Source of the DNA: Siminovitchia thermophila
GTDB taxonomy: Bacteria > Bacillota > Bacilli > Bacillales > Bacillaceae_C
Assembly (NCBI RefSeq): GCF_016909185.1
Contig: NZ_JAFBFH010000024.1
Span: forward strand, 1 to 64,000
Direction: 5' to 3'
Length of the DNA stretch: 64,000 nt
Shown here: in pieces, positions 35,612 through 44,397 of the stretch
How the letters are laid out: every line of letters begins with the position of its first letter
How positions within the stretch are numbered: position 1 is the stretch's first letter
The notes under the pieces: generated by a model
What the model saw: only the letters and a program-made list of their open reading frames with translations
What the model was told of the DNA's origin: nothing
The model's database searches: none
Translations under genes and position numbers: made by a program

Positions 35612-37000
35612 AAATTGATTAAACCACTCTCGGGCCCGTCCAAAAGGCCTTGTTCTATTATAGGCTACCCGCAATGCTTTCGTATTATCTATAATCCCGT
35701 TCCCGTAGTAAATGTCTGGGCCGTTCCTTCCAATATTTTGTGTTGTTTGTGTGATGATATCCAGCACTTCCGTGTTCTTCATATCCGGATTTACAGAACG
35801 GATGAGGCCAGCCAAAGCGCTGACATGGGGAGCAGCCATAGATGTGCCGCTGAGACTTGCATACTGCCCGTCCGTAAAAGTGCTGGGAATATAAACTCCA
35901 GGCGCCGCTATGTCAATATGATCCCCAAAGTTGGAGAAATGAGCCCGCTTTCCTTCCCAATCGACCGCAGCTACACTGATGACCCCCGGCAGGGCTGCCG
36001 GGAAGCTCGGCTGAATTGTATTATCATTTCCGGCCGCTGCGATGACAATGATATCTTTTTCCAATGCGTAACGAATGGCGTCCTTTAAAATGACAGAGGG
36101 CTGATAATTCCCCAAGCTCAGGTTGATGACGTTAGCCCCATGATCGGCCGCCCAGCGAATGCCCTCAGCCACATCAAAGGAACCGCCAATTCCTTCGGCA
36201 TTCATCACTTTTACCGGCATAATCGGGTTATACCATGTAATTCCCGCCACCCCTTCGGCATTATTCGTCACCGCCGCGATAATCCCGGCTACATGAGTGC
36301 CATGTCCATTATCGTCATCCGGATTGTCATTTTGAGCAAGAACATTATACCCCTCTGCCAACCGGCCGGATAAATCAGGGTGATCCAAATCCACACCTGT
36401 GTCAACTACGGCAATTTTTACATCTTCCGAACCCCGCGTGACATTCCATCCTCTTTCTGTTCCGATCGCCGGCAGATTCCATTGATAATTGCGAAAAAAA
36501 GTATCGTTCACTTCATTTTGCAAATAAATATAATGCGGTTCAGCAAACGCAACTTGATCGTTTTGGGTAAAATATTGTATCAATTCAGCCGTGGATTGGC
36601 TATTTGATTGAAAAATATAGACGGAATCGAGTTTTTTCTTCAGTTCCCCGTCAATTTCCCGGACTATTTTATGGATTTCCGCTTCAGTAGGAGGACCTTT
36701 AAAATCCACAACGGCTTCTTTATCGTAGTAATGACTTTGATCCTTCTCATTATGGCGGATGATTTTGATAGAGGGGTTGCTGTTCAATTTCATTTTTATA
36801 TTGTTGCCGACAGAAAGCATATCTACTTTTTGAATACGGGAACTTTCTTGCTGTAAGTTATTCACTTGTAAATTTCTGACACTCTGGTCTTCGTTGGAGT
36901 GAAAAGGCTCTTGGTCCGCTTGCCTTTGAAAGTTCACTCCCATAATAGCCGCAAACCCCAAAATAAAGAATAAAGTAATGATAATGGCCTTTCTTCGCAT
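35603..37000 (-). CDS. Subtilisin-like serine protease (S8) with propeptide
   Basis: 465 residues. N-terminal hydrophobic signal or anchor (about 4-23), a propeptide region with an I9-like end (QNDQVAFAEPHYIYL), then a complete S8 catalytic domain: VVDTGVDLDHPD (Asp), NGHGTHVAGI (His), the oxyanion Asn in AAAGND, and LSGTSMAAPHVSALA (Ser). Thermitase-like layout. It ends with a short basic tail. It lies directly upstream of the TOMM precursor on the same strand but is separated by a terminator-like hairpin. It could be a general extracellular protease or the enzyme that removes the peptide leader outside the cell; the latter is inference. Confidence 0.9.
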   Translation of the reverse strand: MRRKAIIITLFFILGFAAIMGVNFQRQADQEPFHSNEDQSVRNLQVNNLQQESSRIQKVDMLSVGNNIKMKLNSNPSIKIIRHNEKDQSHYYDKEAVVDFKGPPTEAEIHKIVREIDGELKKKLDSVYIFQSNSQSTAELIQYFTQNDQVAFAEPHYIYLQNEVNDTFFRNYQWNLPAIGTERGWNVTRGSEDVKIAVVDTGVDLDHPDLSGRLAEGYNVLAQNDNPDDDNGHGTHVAGIIAAVTNNAEGVAGITWYNPIMPVKVMNAEGIGGSFDVAEGIRWAADHGANVINLSLGNYQPSVILKDAIRYALEKDIIVIAAAGNDNTIQPSFPAALPGVISVAAVDWEGKRAHFSNFGDHIDIAAPGVYIPSTFTDGQYASLSGTSMAAPHVSALAGLIRSVNPDMKNTEVLDIITQTTQNIGRNGPDIYYGNGIIDNTKALRVAYNRTRPFGRAREWFNQFGG

Positions 37001-37103
37001 AGTTGCACCTCAAGTTGTGACATGAAAATGGGAGCAAATGATCCCTGTTTACCGTATATCCTGTCCAACATAAATTATTTTATAATGGGTAAGTTCAGCC
37101 CAT

Positions 37104-37136
37104 AAAAAAATGAGTTGACGGATAAACCATCAACTC
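37104..37136 (-). terminator. Intrinsic terminator upstream of the protease gene
   Basis: GAGTTGA (37136 side) pairs with TCAACTC, followed by ATTTTTTT on the minus strand. It insulates the protease gene from upstream transcription. Confidence 0.7.
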
Positions 37137-37298
37137 AGGGATCAAGATAAAAGGAGCCAAACTTTTATAAAAATCAGCCCTGACAAAGCAGATATTCGGT
37201 TTTCCCTTCCTTACTTGGGAGGTGGCCGTCTGGCTTTTTTTGGTTTTTGGCTGTTTTATTCTAATCATATTCCCATTAAAAACTGGAAAGCTTTTTTC

Positions 37299-37335
37299 GA
37301 AAAAAAACAAGGACAGGCTTTCTCCCCCTGTCCTT
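37299..37335 (-). terminator. Terminator after the 77-residue protein
   Basis: AAGGACAGG (37335-37327 on the minus strand) pairs with CCTGTCCTT (37317-37309), followed by a run of T. Confidence 0.85.
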
Positions 37336-37340
37336 GCACA

Positions 37341-37574
37341 TTATCCGGAAAACTTCGCGCCGAATTCTTTCATGATCGCTTCAACCTCTTCAACATGTTC
37401 TGGTTTTAACAAGCTTTTCATTCTGGGCATAAAGCTCTTGAGATAGCTTTGGTCAAAACTTCTTTCATCCAGTTTCTGAAAGCTTTCGGAAAGTAACACT
37501 TCGGCTTTGTCCTGCTCGCCCTCTTTTACTCTTTCCAAAATAAACGACTTGAATTTCTGTTGTCCTGGATTCAT
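37341..37574 (-). CDS. Small conserved hypothetical protein
   Basis: About 77 residues, soluble and highly charged, predicted helical (KFKSFILERVKEGEQDKA, VEEVEAIMKEF). The ATG at 37574 follows a GGGGG block by about 7 bases. It is followed by a strong terminator. It lies 50 bases downstream of the MOSC gene on the same strand and may be co-transcribed. No family recognised. Confidence 0.65.
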   Translation of the reverse strand: MNPGQQKFKSFILERVKEGEQDKAEVLLSESFQKLDERSFDQSYLKSFMPRMKSLLKPEHVEEVEAIMKEFGAKFSG

Positions 37575-37626
37575 CAGCATGCCCCCTATCATGTTCATTC
37601 TTCTATTATAATCGTTTTAACGCAGA

Positions 37627-38352
37627 TCAATCCATAAGAAATACTTCATCACCCACCTGAATGTCACCGGTTTTTATGACAGAAGCATAAACACCAAAAT
37701 GATTATTCCTTTCTTTAACAACTGTTTTGAGCAAGCTGGGGTCCCGTTCCGCATGATTGGGGTCGACCGTGATGATCATGCATCTTTCACAATGTCTTTT
37801 TAGCTCTATTTCAACTTGCTTGCCTATTTTTATTTTTTTGCCGAACCATTCCTCTTCGATAAAAGGGATTTTATCTTTTAAAGAAATCAATAGATTGGGA
37901 CGAAAACGTCGATAATTGACCGATTTCCCCCATATTTCTTGCAGTTTTTCGACGGAGGCATCCGTTACAAGTTGAATATGCTCCTCTTCTATAGCCCCGA
38001 GAGGAACTTGCTCGGGTGTATAAACAATTGACGCTACTTCCCTGTTTGCTCTATTTTCAATATCCTTTATCAGATCTTCATCTCCCCAGTTAAACACTTT
38101 TCCAGCTGGGGTCGTTATTTCCACTCTAGGATACCGCGTCATCGATTCCTCTCCCGCGAATCTCGCTTTATAGCGGACCATTCCCGGAAATTGAGTAATG
38201 GTTAAAAACTTCCCGGGGCGCTTTTTATCTAAAAAGGCGTGGCTTCGATCACCGTATAAGCCATACGCCATTACTTTCGTCTTGTTGACTCTCTCTCCGT
38301 GAAAAGATTTTACAGGATGACGAACAATTTCCTTGATATGGCCGATCAGCAT
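37627..38352 (-). CDS. MOSC domain protein
   Basis: About 241 residues. An N-terminal beta-barrel region (IKEIVRHPVKSFHGERV) and a MOSC domain with NYRRFRPNLLISL and the conserved cysteine in LKRHCERCMIITVDPN. This is the layout of YiiM/MOCS3-tail and mARC-related proteins, which bind molybdenum cofactor or act in sulfur transfer and N-hydroxy compound reduction. The ATG at 38352 follows GGGAGG. Specific substrate unknown. Confidence 0.85.
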   Translation of the reverse strand: MLIGHIKEIVRHPVKSFHGERVNKTKVMAYGLYGDRSHAFLDKKRPGKFLTITQFPGMVRYKARFAGEESMTRYPRVEITTPAGKVFNWGDEDLIKDIENRANREVASIVYTPEQVPLGAIEEEHIQLVTDASVEKLQEIWGKSVNYRRFRPNLLISLKDKIPFIEEEWFGKKIKIGKQVEIELKRHCERCMIITVDPNHAERDPSLLKTVVKERNNHFGVYASVIKTGDIQVGDEVFLMD

Positions 38353-38618
38353 TGTATTCCCTCCCGCGTCTGTTTTATTCAATGGTAACATGCCGGTAAC
38401 AGCTTCAACACTATATTACTGACTTTCCGCTGATAAATCCTTGAAAATGAAGAAAATAGCAACCTGGTAAAAGTGATCGCACCTAATGGAAGTACGTTTG
38501 TACATTCTAGTTAGTGAACTTTCTGAACTTTTGCCAGGCGGTGATTTCCCGGGAAGGAATCCCGGCTTTTTATATCAAATTGAAAAATATGTATATCTTT
38601 CCTCTGCCAACTTATTGT

Positions 38619-38778
38619 TTTATCCCGCATGTAAGGTGCCGTAAGACTACCACTTCAAAATTTTGGGTGAATACAAAAGGTCCAAGTGGGAGATAACGGC
38701 ACATAAATGCCCGATTCGTTCAACTAACATTCAGTAGAAGAGGGAAGAAAACGCCTACTGAATGAAGTTTCACTTTAT
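38619..38778 (+). repeat. TTTAT-bounded dyad repeat, copy E1
   Basis: 160-bp unit, first of a head-to-tail pair. It shares TTTAT at 38774-38778 with the next copy. Confidence 0.92.
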
Positions 38779-38931
38779 CCCGCATGTAAGGTGCCATATA
38801 CACCACTTCAAGACCTGAGTTGATACAAAAGGTCTAAGTGGGAGAAAACGCACCCAAATGCCCGATTCGTTTTCAACTAACATTCAGTAGAAGAGGGAAG
38901 AAAACGCCTACTGAATGAAGTTTCACTTTAT
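38774..38931 (+). repeat. TTTAT-bounded dyad repeat, copy E2
   Basis: 158-bp unit. Its right end overlaps the 3' end of the convergent MocR-type gene: the last codons and stop of that gene (ATA AAG TGA, read leftward) are repeat sequence. Confidence 0.92.
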
Positions 38932-40341
38932 AAGCTCCAATAAAGTAAGCAACCCTTCTTTTAATTCTTCCAACGACGCATAGGCGTATGAAAGGCGAAT
39001 ATGATGTAAATCCCTTGTTTCATAAATGTAGCCTGGATTAATTAAGACATGATAGTGAAGCAATTTTAAAAAAAGAGCCTTGTTCACGACCGGTTCATGG
39101 AACCTGAGCCATATGTAAAAACCGCCCTCCGAGTTTTTCCAACTGGCCACCTTCTGAAAATGCTGTTCTAATAATCCTTCTACAAATGCCGCTCTTTTCT
39201 TCAATTGAGTACGGAGATTTTCCAAGTGAATGTCGTATAAACCGGTCGATATCCAGTGAGCAACAATTTCTTGGGAAAAGGCGCTTGAACCATAATCCGT
39301 TTGCATCTTAATATCTGCTAATCTTTTCACAACAGGTTCAGGCGCAACTACCCAACCAATCCTTAAACCCGGGCTTAGTGTCTTGGAAACACTGCCGATA
39401 TATAGCACTTGTCCTGATGTGTCAAACGACTTGATAGGAGGAGATGGCCGCTGAAATAATAATTCATGGTATACATCATCTTCAATAATGGGAATTTGCA
39501 GCTCTTTGCACACTTCATACAAATGTTTCTTTTCCTCCAAAGACCAACTGTGCCCCGTCGGATTGTTTAATGTCGGCACACAATAAAATAAAGATTGCCT
39601 GTTTCTCTTAATTTTTCGCAAATGGCCACCCAAGCGACTATTTCTTAAAACGGATATCATACGCATGCCGGCTGATTGAAAAGGATGGACGGAATGTAAA
39701 TATGAGGGCTGTTCCTGGAATACAATCGAGCCCTGTTCTAATAGGCCCATGGCAATTAATTGAAGCGCTTGAAGCGCACCGGAAACAATCAGTATGTTTT
39801 CCGGGGCGGTTTCGATTCCCCTGGCTTTTAAATACTTACATAAAATGCCGCGCAACTTTTCGCTTCCTTGCGGCGAGGAATAACCGATTGCCTTTTGTTC
39901 AAGTGATATTTCTTGTAAAGACTGCTCCAGCAGTTTTGTTGGCAGCAATTCAGGTGATAATTCACCTGTTCCAAGCCGGATGATCCGATCATTTTGTTCA
40001 AACTCATTGATCAGTTGAATCGTATGATAGTTCGGTTTATAGATACTTGATTCAATATGCTTCTTCCAATTCGGCTGGACTTTTCTCAAATGCATATTCC
40101 AAACATTATTCGCCACGTATACGCCTGATCCGACCTTCGATTCCAGCCACCCATCCGCCCGTAATTCATCAAGAGCGAGCTGCACCGTACTGCGATTCAC
40201 TTCACACTGTGCCGCAAGCTGACGCTGTGTCGGAAGTTTCGTACCAACTGTCCAATCCCCTCTCTCAATTCTGGACTTGATCCATTCAACAATTTGTTCA
40301 TGAATCGTCAAATGAGAGTGTCGATTCGGTTTCCAACTCAT
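38923..40341 (-). CDS. MocR/PdxR-type GntR regulator with aminotransferase domain
   Basis: 472 residues. GntR winged helix at the N-terminus (HEQIVEWIKSRIERGDW, PTQRQLAAQCEVNRSTVQLA), then a fold-type I aminotransferase domain with the PLP lysine in IGSVSKTLSPGLRIGW, plus LNNPTGHSW and PIIEDDVYHEL. The ATG at 40341 follows AGGGGTGATAGG. It is divergent from a LysE exporter, a common pairing in which the MocR protein activates the exporter. The C-terminus is set by a TTTAT repeat. The operator region before it exists in three copies. Confidence 0.88.
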   Translation of the reverse strand: MSWKPNRHSHLTIHEQIVEWIKSRIERGDWTVGTKLPTQRQLAAQCEVNRSTVQLALDELRADGWLESKVGSGVYVANNVWNMHLRKVQPNWKKHIESSIYKPNYHTIQLINEFEQNDRIIRLGTGELSPELLPTKLLEQSLQEISLEQKAIGYSSPQGSEKLRGILCKYLKARGIETAPENILIVSGALQALQLIAMGLLEQGSIVFQEQPSYLHSVHPFQSAGMRMISVLRNSRLGGHLRKIKRNRQSLFYCVPTLNNPTGHSWSLEEKKHLYEVCKELQIPIIEDDVYHELLFQRPSPPIKSFDTSGQVLYIGSVSKTLSPGLRIGWVVAPEPVVKRLADIKMQTDYGSSAFSQEIVAHWISTGLYDIHLENLRTQLKKRAAFVEGLLEQHFQKVASWKNSEGGFYIWLRFHEPVVNKALFLKLLHYHVLINPGYIYETRDLHHIRLSYAYASLEELKEGLLTLLELIK

Positions 40342-40672
40342 CCTATCACCCCTAAATTGGATGGATAGAAAACCATCCAATTGGCTGTTTTCTTTTAGAT
40401 GTAACATAGTACGCTAGAATTAGAAAGAAAAAAAGAGTAGGCCGATTCGGTTTCCCATTCGCCTCACCATCCCTAAATGGTTGGGCAAAAGACCATCCAA
40501 TTGGCCGTTTTCTTTTAGTTGTAACATAGTACGCTAGAATTAGAAAGAAAAAAGAGTAGGCCGATTCGGTTTCCCATTCGCCTCACCATCCCTAAATGGT
40601 TGGGCAAAAAACCATCCAATTGGCCGTTTTCTTTTAGTTGTAACATAGTGCGCTAGAATTAGAAAGGAAGCT
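40322..40672. repeat. Triplicated mocR-lysE operator/promoter region
   Basis: Three tandem units of about 120 bp start at 40322, 40443 and 40562. Each runs from CGATTCGGTTTCC (the 5' codons of the MocR gene in unit 1) through the dyad near CCATCCAATTGG to TAGAATTAGAAAG. In unit 1 the dyad is ATTGGATGG (40356-40364) and CCATCCAAT (40373-40381). CCATCCAAT recurs at 40493 and 40612. Units 2 and 3 are nearly identical; unit 1 differs more and retains the working start codon. Confidence 0.9.
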
Positions 40673-40679
40673 GATCGTT

Positions 40680-41282
40680 TTGGAAAGCATTCTACACGGA
40701 ATCATCTTGGCATTCGGCCTCATTTTGCCTTTAGGTGTGCAGAATGTATTTATATTTTCACAAGGGGCCACCCAGCCAAAATGGATTTGGTCCCTGCCTG
40801 CGGCTATTACAGCCGGTCTATGCGATACATTGTTGATTCTTTTGGCCATCTTAGGAGTATCCGCCATTGTGTTGCAATTTGAATGGCTGCGGATGGGCCT
40901 CATGGCTGCAGGCATTTTATTTTTACTTTACATGGGGTACGTAATTTGGAGGGCAAAACCCGCAACAACTGAGACGAATAAAGCATTGCCAATCCGCCAG
41001 CAAATCATTTTTGCCTTGTCCGTCTCTTTATTAAATCCCCATGCTATCTTGGATATCATCGGCGTCATTGGGACAAGCGCTTTAAAATATACCGGATGGG
41101 AACAAATTCTTTTTACAATTTCCTGCATTTCAGTGTCCTGGATTTGGTTCTTTGGATTAACAGCGGCGGGCCGGATCATGAAGCAACTGGATGGCGGAGG
41201 AAAATTAATGAACATCTTCAACAAGTGCTCAGCGCTGTTTATATGGGGAACTGCGCTTTATCTCATGCTTGACTTTATTTGA
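40680..41282 (+). CDS. LysE/ArgO family amino-acid exporter
   Basis: 200 residues with six hydrophobic segments. The N-terminal LILPLGVQNVFIFSQGA and LLNPHAILDIIG carry the conserved prolines and asparagines of the LysE/ArgO basic amino-acid exporters. TTG start after AAAGGAAG. It is divergent from the MocR regulator and immediately follows the third operator unit. Likely exports lysine, arginine or an analogue. Confidence 0.87.
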   Translation: MESILHGIILAFGLILPLGVQNVFIFSQGATQPKWIWSLPAAITAGLCDTLLILLAILGVSAIVLQFEWLRMGLMAAGILFLLYMGYVIWRAKPATTETNKALPIRQQIIFALSVSLLNPHAILDIIGVIGTSALKYTGWEQILFTISCISVSWIWFFGLTAAGRIMKQLDGGGKLMNIFNKCSALFIWGTALYLMLDFI

Positions 41283-41384
41283 ACAGCCCCTTCAAGCTGA
41301 AAATAATTTTTTGCATCCCTGACATAATGCTGTCAAGGAGTTGCTGTATAGTCTTTTATATATTGACTGCAGGAACGAACCGTT

Positions 41385-42498
41385 ATGGCTGAATATCAAA
41401 TGATGCGATTGGTTGGTTTGCAAGAAAATCATGTAAAAAATGTGTCACTCACGATTCCAAAGAAGAAGCTTACGGTGTTCACCGGCGTTTCCGGATCAGG
41501 CAGTTCGATACAATCAGTAAGGGTCAGTTGAATCAAACTTTTACGACATATATTTAAAATAGATTGCCGACGCCCAGTCAACCAAACACATTGTCCATCG
41601 AGAATCTTTCCCCTGCGGTAGTCATTAGGAGGAAATGTCGTTCAGCGCTCGGTACAATCACAGATATTGATTCATTCTTACGATTATTATTTTCCCGCAT
41701 GGAAGAATCCGATGTTTTCTCATTCAATCATCCAAAAGGGACGGTCGCCCTCGGCAACCTATACAGGTATAATGGATACGATAAGAGATTCCTTTGCCCA
41801 AGCTTTTTAGTTTCAACTCAAAAGGAGCTTGCCCCGAATGTCAGGGGAACGGATTTATTTATATCGATCTCGCATTCCCCGAAAGTGTTAGAGCTCCTTA
41901 TGAGAGATGTCATGGCAAACGGTTTAAAGAAGCAGTTCTCCAGTATACATTAAATGGCAAATCCATATAGAATGTTTTAGATCTGACAGTGATGAATGCA
42001 TGTGCATTTTTTTCGGAGTAAAGAGATCGTTGGCAATTTAAAAACATTATCGGAAGTGGGCCTAGACGACATGACATTGGACCAGCCACTTGACACACTA
42101 TCTGGTGGAGAGGGCATTCTCCGGGTGAAGAAAGATTCCTAGCGAATTAAGCCAGCCGCTTAATACACTATCTGGTGGAAAGTGTCAGGGAGTGAAACTG
42201 GCAAGCGCGTTGCATCGAACCGGAAACATCTACGTGCTTGACGAGCCGACAACTGGACTTCATATGTCCGATATCGAGCTATCTTGAATCGTTTGATTGA
42301 TAATGGAAGTAGTTATTGCCATTGAACACAATAGATATGATCAAACAAGCGGGTTGGATCATTGACCTTGGACCCGGTGGCGGAAAGAAAGGAGGAGAAA
42401 TCATGTTTGCTGGTACACCATATGATTTCACAACAAAGAGCAACTCCCTAACCGCACAATATATAAGAAAAGATTTTCAACAGAGGGATGAACATTGA
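41385..42498 (+). pseudogene. UvrA-like ABC ATPase (UvrA2/DrrC type), decayed
   Basis: Fragments in the right order for a UvrA-like protein of about 750 residues: ATG at 41385 with [19 protein letters not shown] and [11 protein letters not shown] (Walker A, Lys lost), then [68 protein letters not shown] and IIDLGPGGGKKGGEIMFAG. Large parts are deleted and frames change often. The signature region is duplicated: CCAGCC...CTATCTGGTGGA recurs at 42082 and 42152. UvrA-like proteins of this class give resistance to DNA-binding drugs. Confidence 0.85.
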
Positions 42499-43418
42499 AA
42501 ATCGAGCGTCTATTTGGAATCACTGTCTTGCTAATCCATCGAAAAAGAATGAAAGCGGCAGAGCTATCCAGGTACTTTGAAGTATCGGAGAGAACGATCT
42601 ACAGAGATATCAATTCTCTAAGCCGTGCAGGGATTCCCATCCTGTCACTTCCCGGCCAAGAGGGCGGTTATGAATTAATGGAGGGATTTCGATTAGATAA
42701 AAAATACCTGACGTTAGACGATCTGCTTTCTATACAATGGGCATTGAAAAGCGTAGAAAACGCAACCGGCTTAAAAGATATTGAGTCTTTGCTTGCAAAA
42801 GTCAACCAGTTAATTGATCCAGAATCAATACAGGATCATTGTGTCCATTTTCAAATTTCGCAGTCAAGTGATCTTACGCAGCATCATATTCAAGTCATTT
42901 ATCACTCGATTCAACATAGCAGAGTGATCAGAATACGATATGTTGACTATAACGGCAATGAAACAGAGCGATATATTGAACCTATGGCTATTTTTTTAAA
43001 AGATTACAACTGGTACACTTGGGCTTATTGTTTATTGCGACATGAGCTTCGGGTATTCAAACTCACACGTATCATCGAAACACTTAACACAGATCGCTAT
43101 TTTACGAGACGTCCTTATACAATGGAGGATATAGACGCAAAGAAGAATGGGAAATCGGAAAACAACGCAATCCCATTCACAGTGCGCCTCCAGTTTAGTC
43201 AAGAGGCGAGAGCACAAGTGCTGGATAATTTCAGGGAAGACGAAATAATGAATCATCCAGATGGGACAATAAGTGTAACGAAAGAATATTACACCATTGA
43301 TCAAGCCCTTACCCACATTATCAGTTATAGAAACAAAGTCCGTATCTTGCATCCGAAAGAATTGATTCACAAGTTTATAACTTGTTTAGATGACATGAAA
43401 AACATATATAAAGAATAA
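42495..43418 (+). CDS. YafY-type regulator with HTH_11 and WYL domains
   Basis: 307 residues. N-terminal helix-turn-helix (KAAELSRYFEVSERTIYRDI), then GGYELMEGFRLDKKYLTLDD, a WYL domain around IRIRYVDYNGNETERYIEP and WYTWAYCLLRHELRVFKL, and a WCX C-terminal region. WYL regulators often sense nucleic acids or small ligands and respond to DNA damage. The TTG start overlaps the stop of the UvrA-like pseudogene, so it was the second gene of that operon and probably its regulator. Confidence 0.85.
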   Translation: MKIERLFGITVLLIHRKRMKAAELSRYFEVSERTIYRDINSLSRAGIPILSLPGQEGGYELMEGFRLDKKYLTLDDLLSIQWALKSVENATGLKDIESLLAKVNQLIDPESIQDHCVHFQISQSSDLTQHHIQVIYHSIQHSRVIRIRYVDYNGNETERYIEPMAIFLKDYNWYTWAYCLLRHELRVFKLTRIIETLNTDRYFTRRPYTMEDIDAKKNGKSENNAIPFTVRLQFSQEARAQVLDNFREDEIMNHPDGTISVTKEYYTIDQALTHIISYRNKVRILHPKELIHKFITCLDDMKNIYKE

Positions 43419-44397
43419 AATCGCCATGAAATGGAAAACCAAGAAACCTTCATGCCATAACATTATACATTTTTCCTTAACTAGATTGACAGACGGCTGA
43501 ACAACCAATATGAAATTCCCAATTAATGGACGGTCCTCTCTCATATCAATGAATCAGGGCGGGACCAAAGACAAACAGTAGGATCATCGGTTTTTAGCGA
43601 TCCTACTCTCCACCTTCATCAGTCTACATTTCATAGCAATATGAAAAACAGTTCTGTCTCTTTCAAAACTGACTTGCTTTATCTCCTTGGACCATCTGAA
43701 ATATCGGGAGAAGAGCACTTAAAATGCTCATTCTTTTGCCAGCAATTGCAGCTCAATCGCTTCCATTTATAGAGCAAGCCCTATACTACTTTTTTTATGA
43801 CTCCAACAGCTATCTCCTCTTCCGAAAATGAATTGCGTTTTTCCGAAGCCCTTAAGACAGGTTTCACATATTCCCTATTTATAGTGTGGGTTTGTGTTTT
43901 CATATGATATGATTTAGAAAAAGGGACCTCATATCGGTTATTTTGATACGAAATATGAACGAATCAGTCCCGTATGTCTTACACGATAGCGGATGTCACT
44001 GTCCAAGCCAGAAATGCCATTCACTTCTTTTAAAATTCCAGGGATAAAGGGTACAGCTATTATTAATATCCTCATGGAAGAAATCCAGAAAACATCGTTG
44101 AATCGTCACAAATAGCAAGCTCGTCATGCAAATGTTGAAGCTTAATATGAAACGGCATTATAAAAATTATGAAATATTCATATAAATCGAGTTGGTTTTA
44201 GCATAACATAGAACCAGCGCTCTTCTTTCACTGCAAAGAGGCGCACCAGCCCTAAAAGTAAAGGGGGAATACAAATCGTTAGTAATTTTTCAAAAAGCCT
44301 AAATCAATCCATTTTGTATGGCCTTTCGTTTGATTTATTTCTCGAGTGCGAATAGATTCTCGTCAAGAATAAGTAATTTTTATTGAGGAGTGTGAAT
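43419..44397. other. Long intergenic region without a gene
   Basis: About 980 bases. It holds a hairpin GTAGGATC/GATCCTAC (43578-43606). No supported frame, transposase remnant or RNA family was recognised. A possible protein fragment (MEEIQKTSLNRHK) near 44070-44110 is too short to assign. Confidence 0.45.

Noticed and set aside
38923-38931. TTTAT repeats as gene promoters or riboswitches
   Set aside because: Identical orientation and ends at unrelated loci, tandem pairs and positions on gene 3' ends fit a dispersed element better than a cis-regulator of the adjacent genes.
40322-40672. CRISPR array
   Set aside because: Three units of about 120 bp without unique spacers, overlapping the MocR start; this is a tandem duplication of a promoter region.
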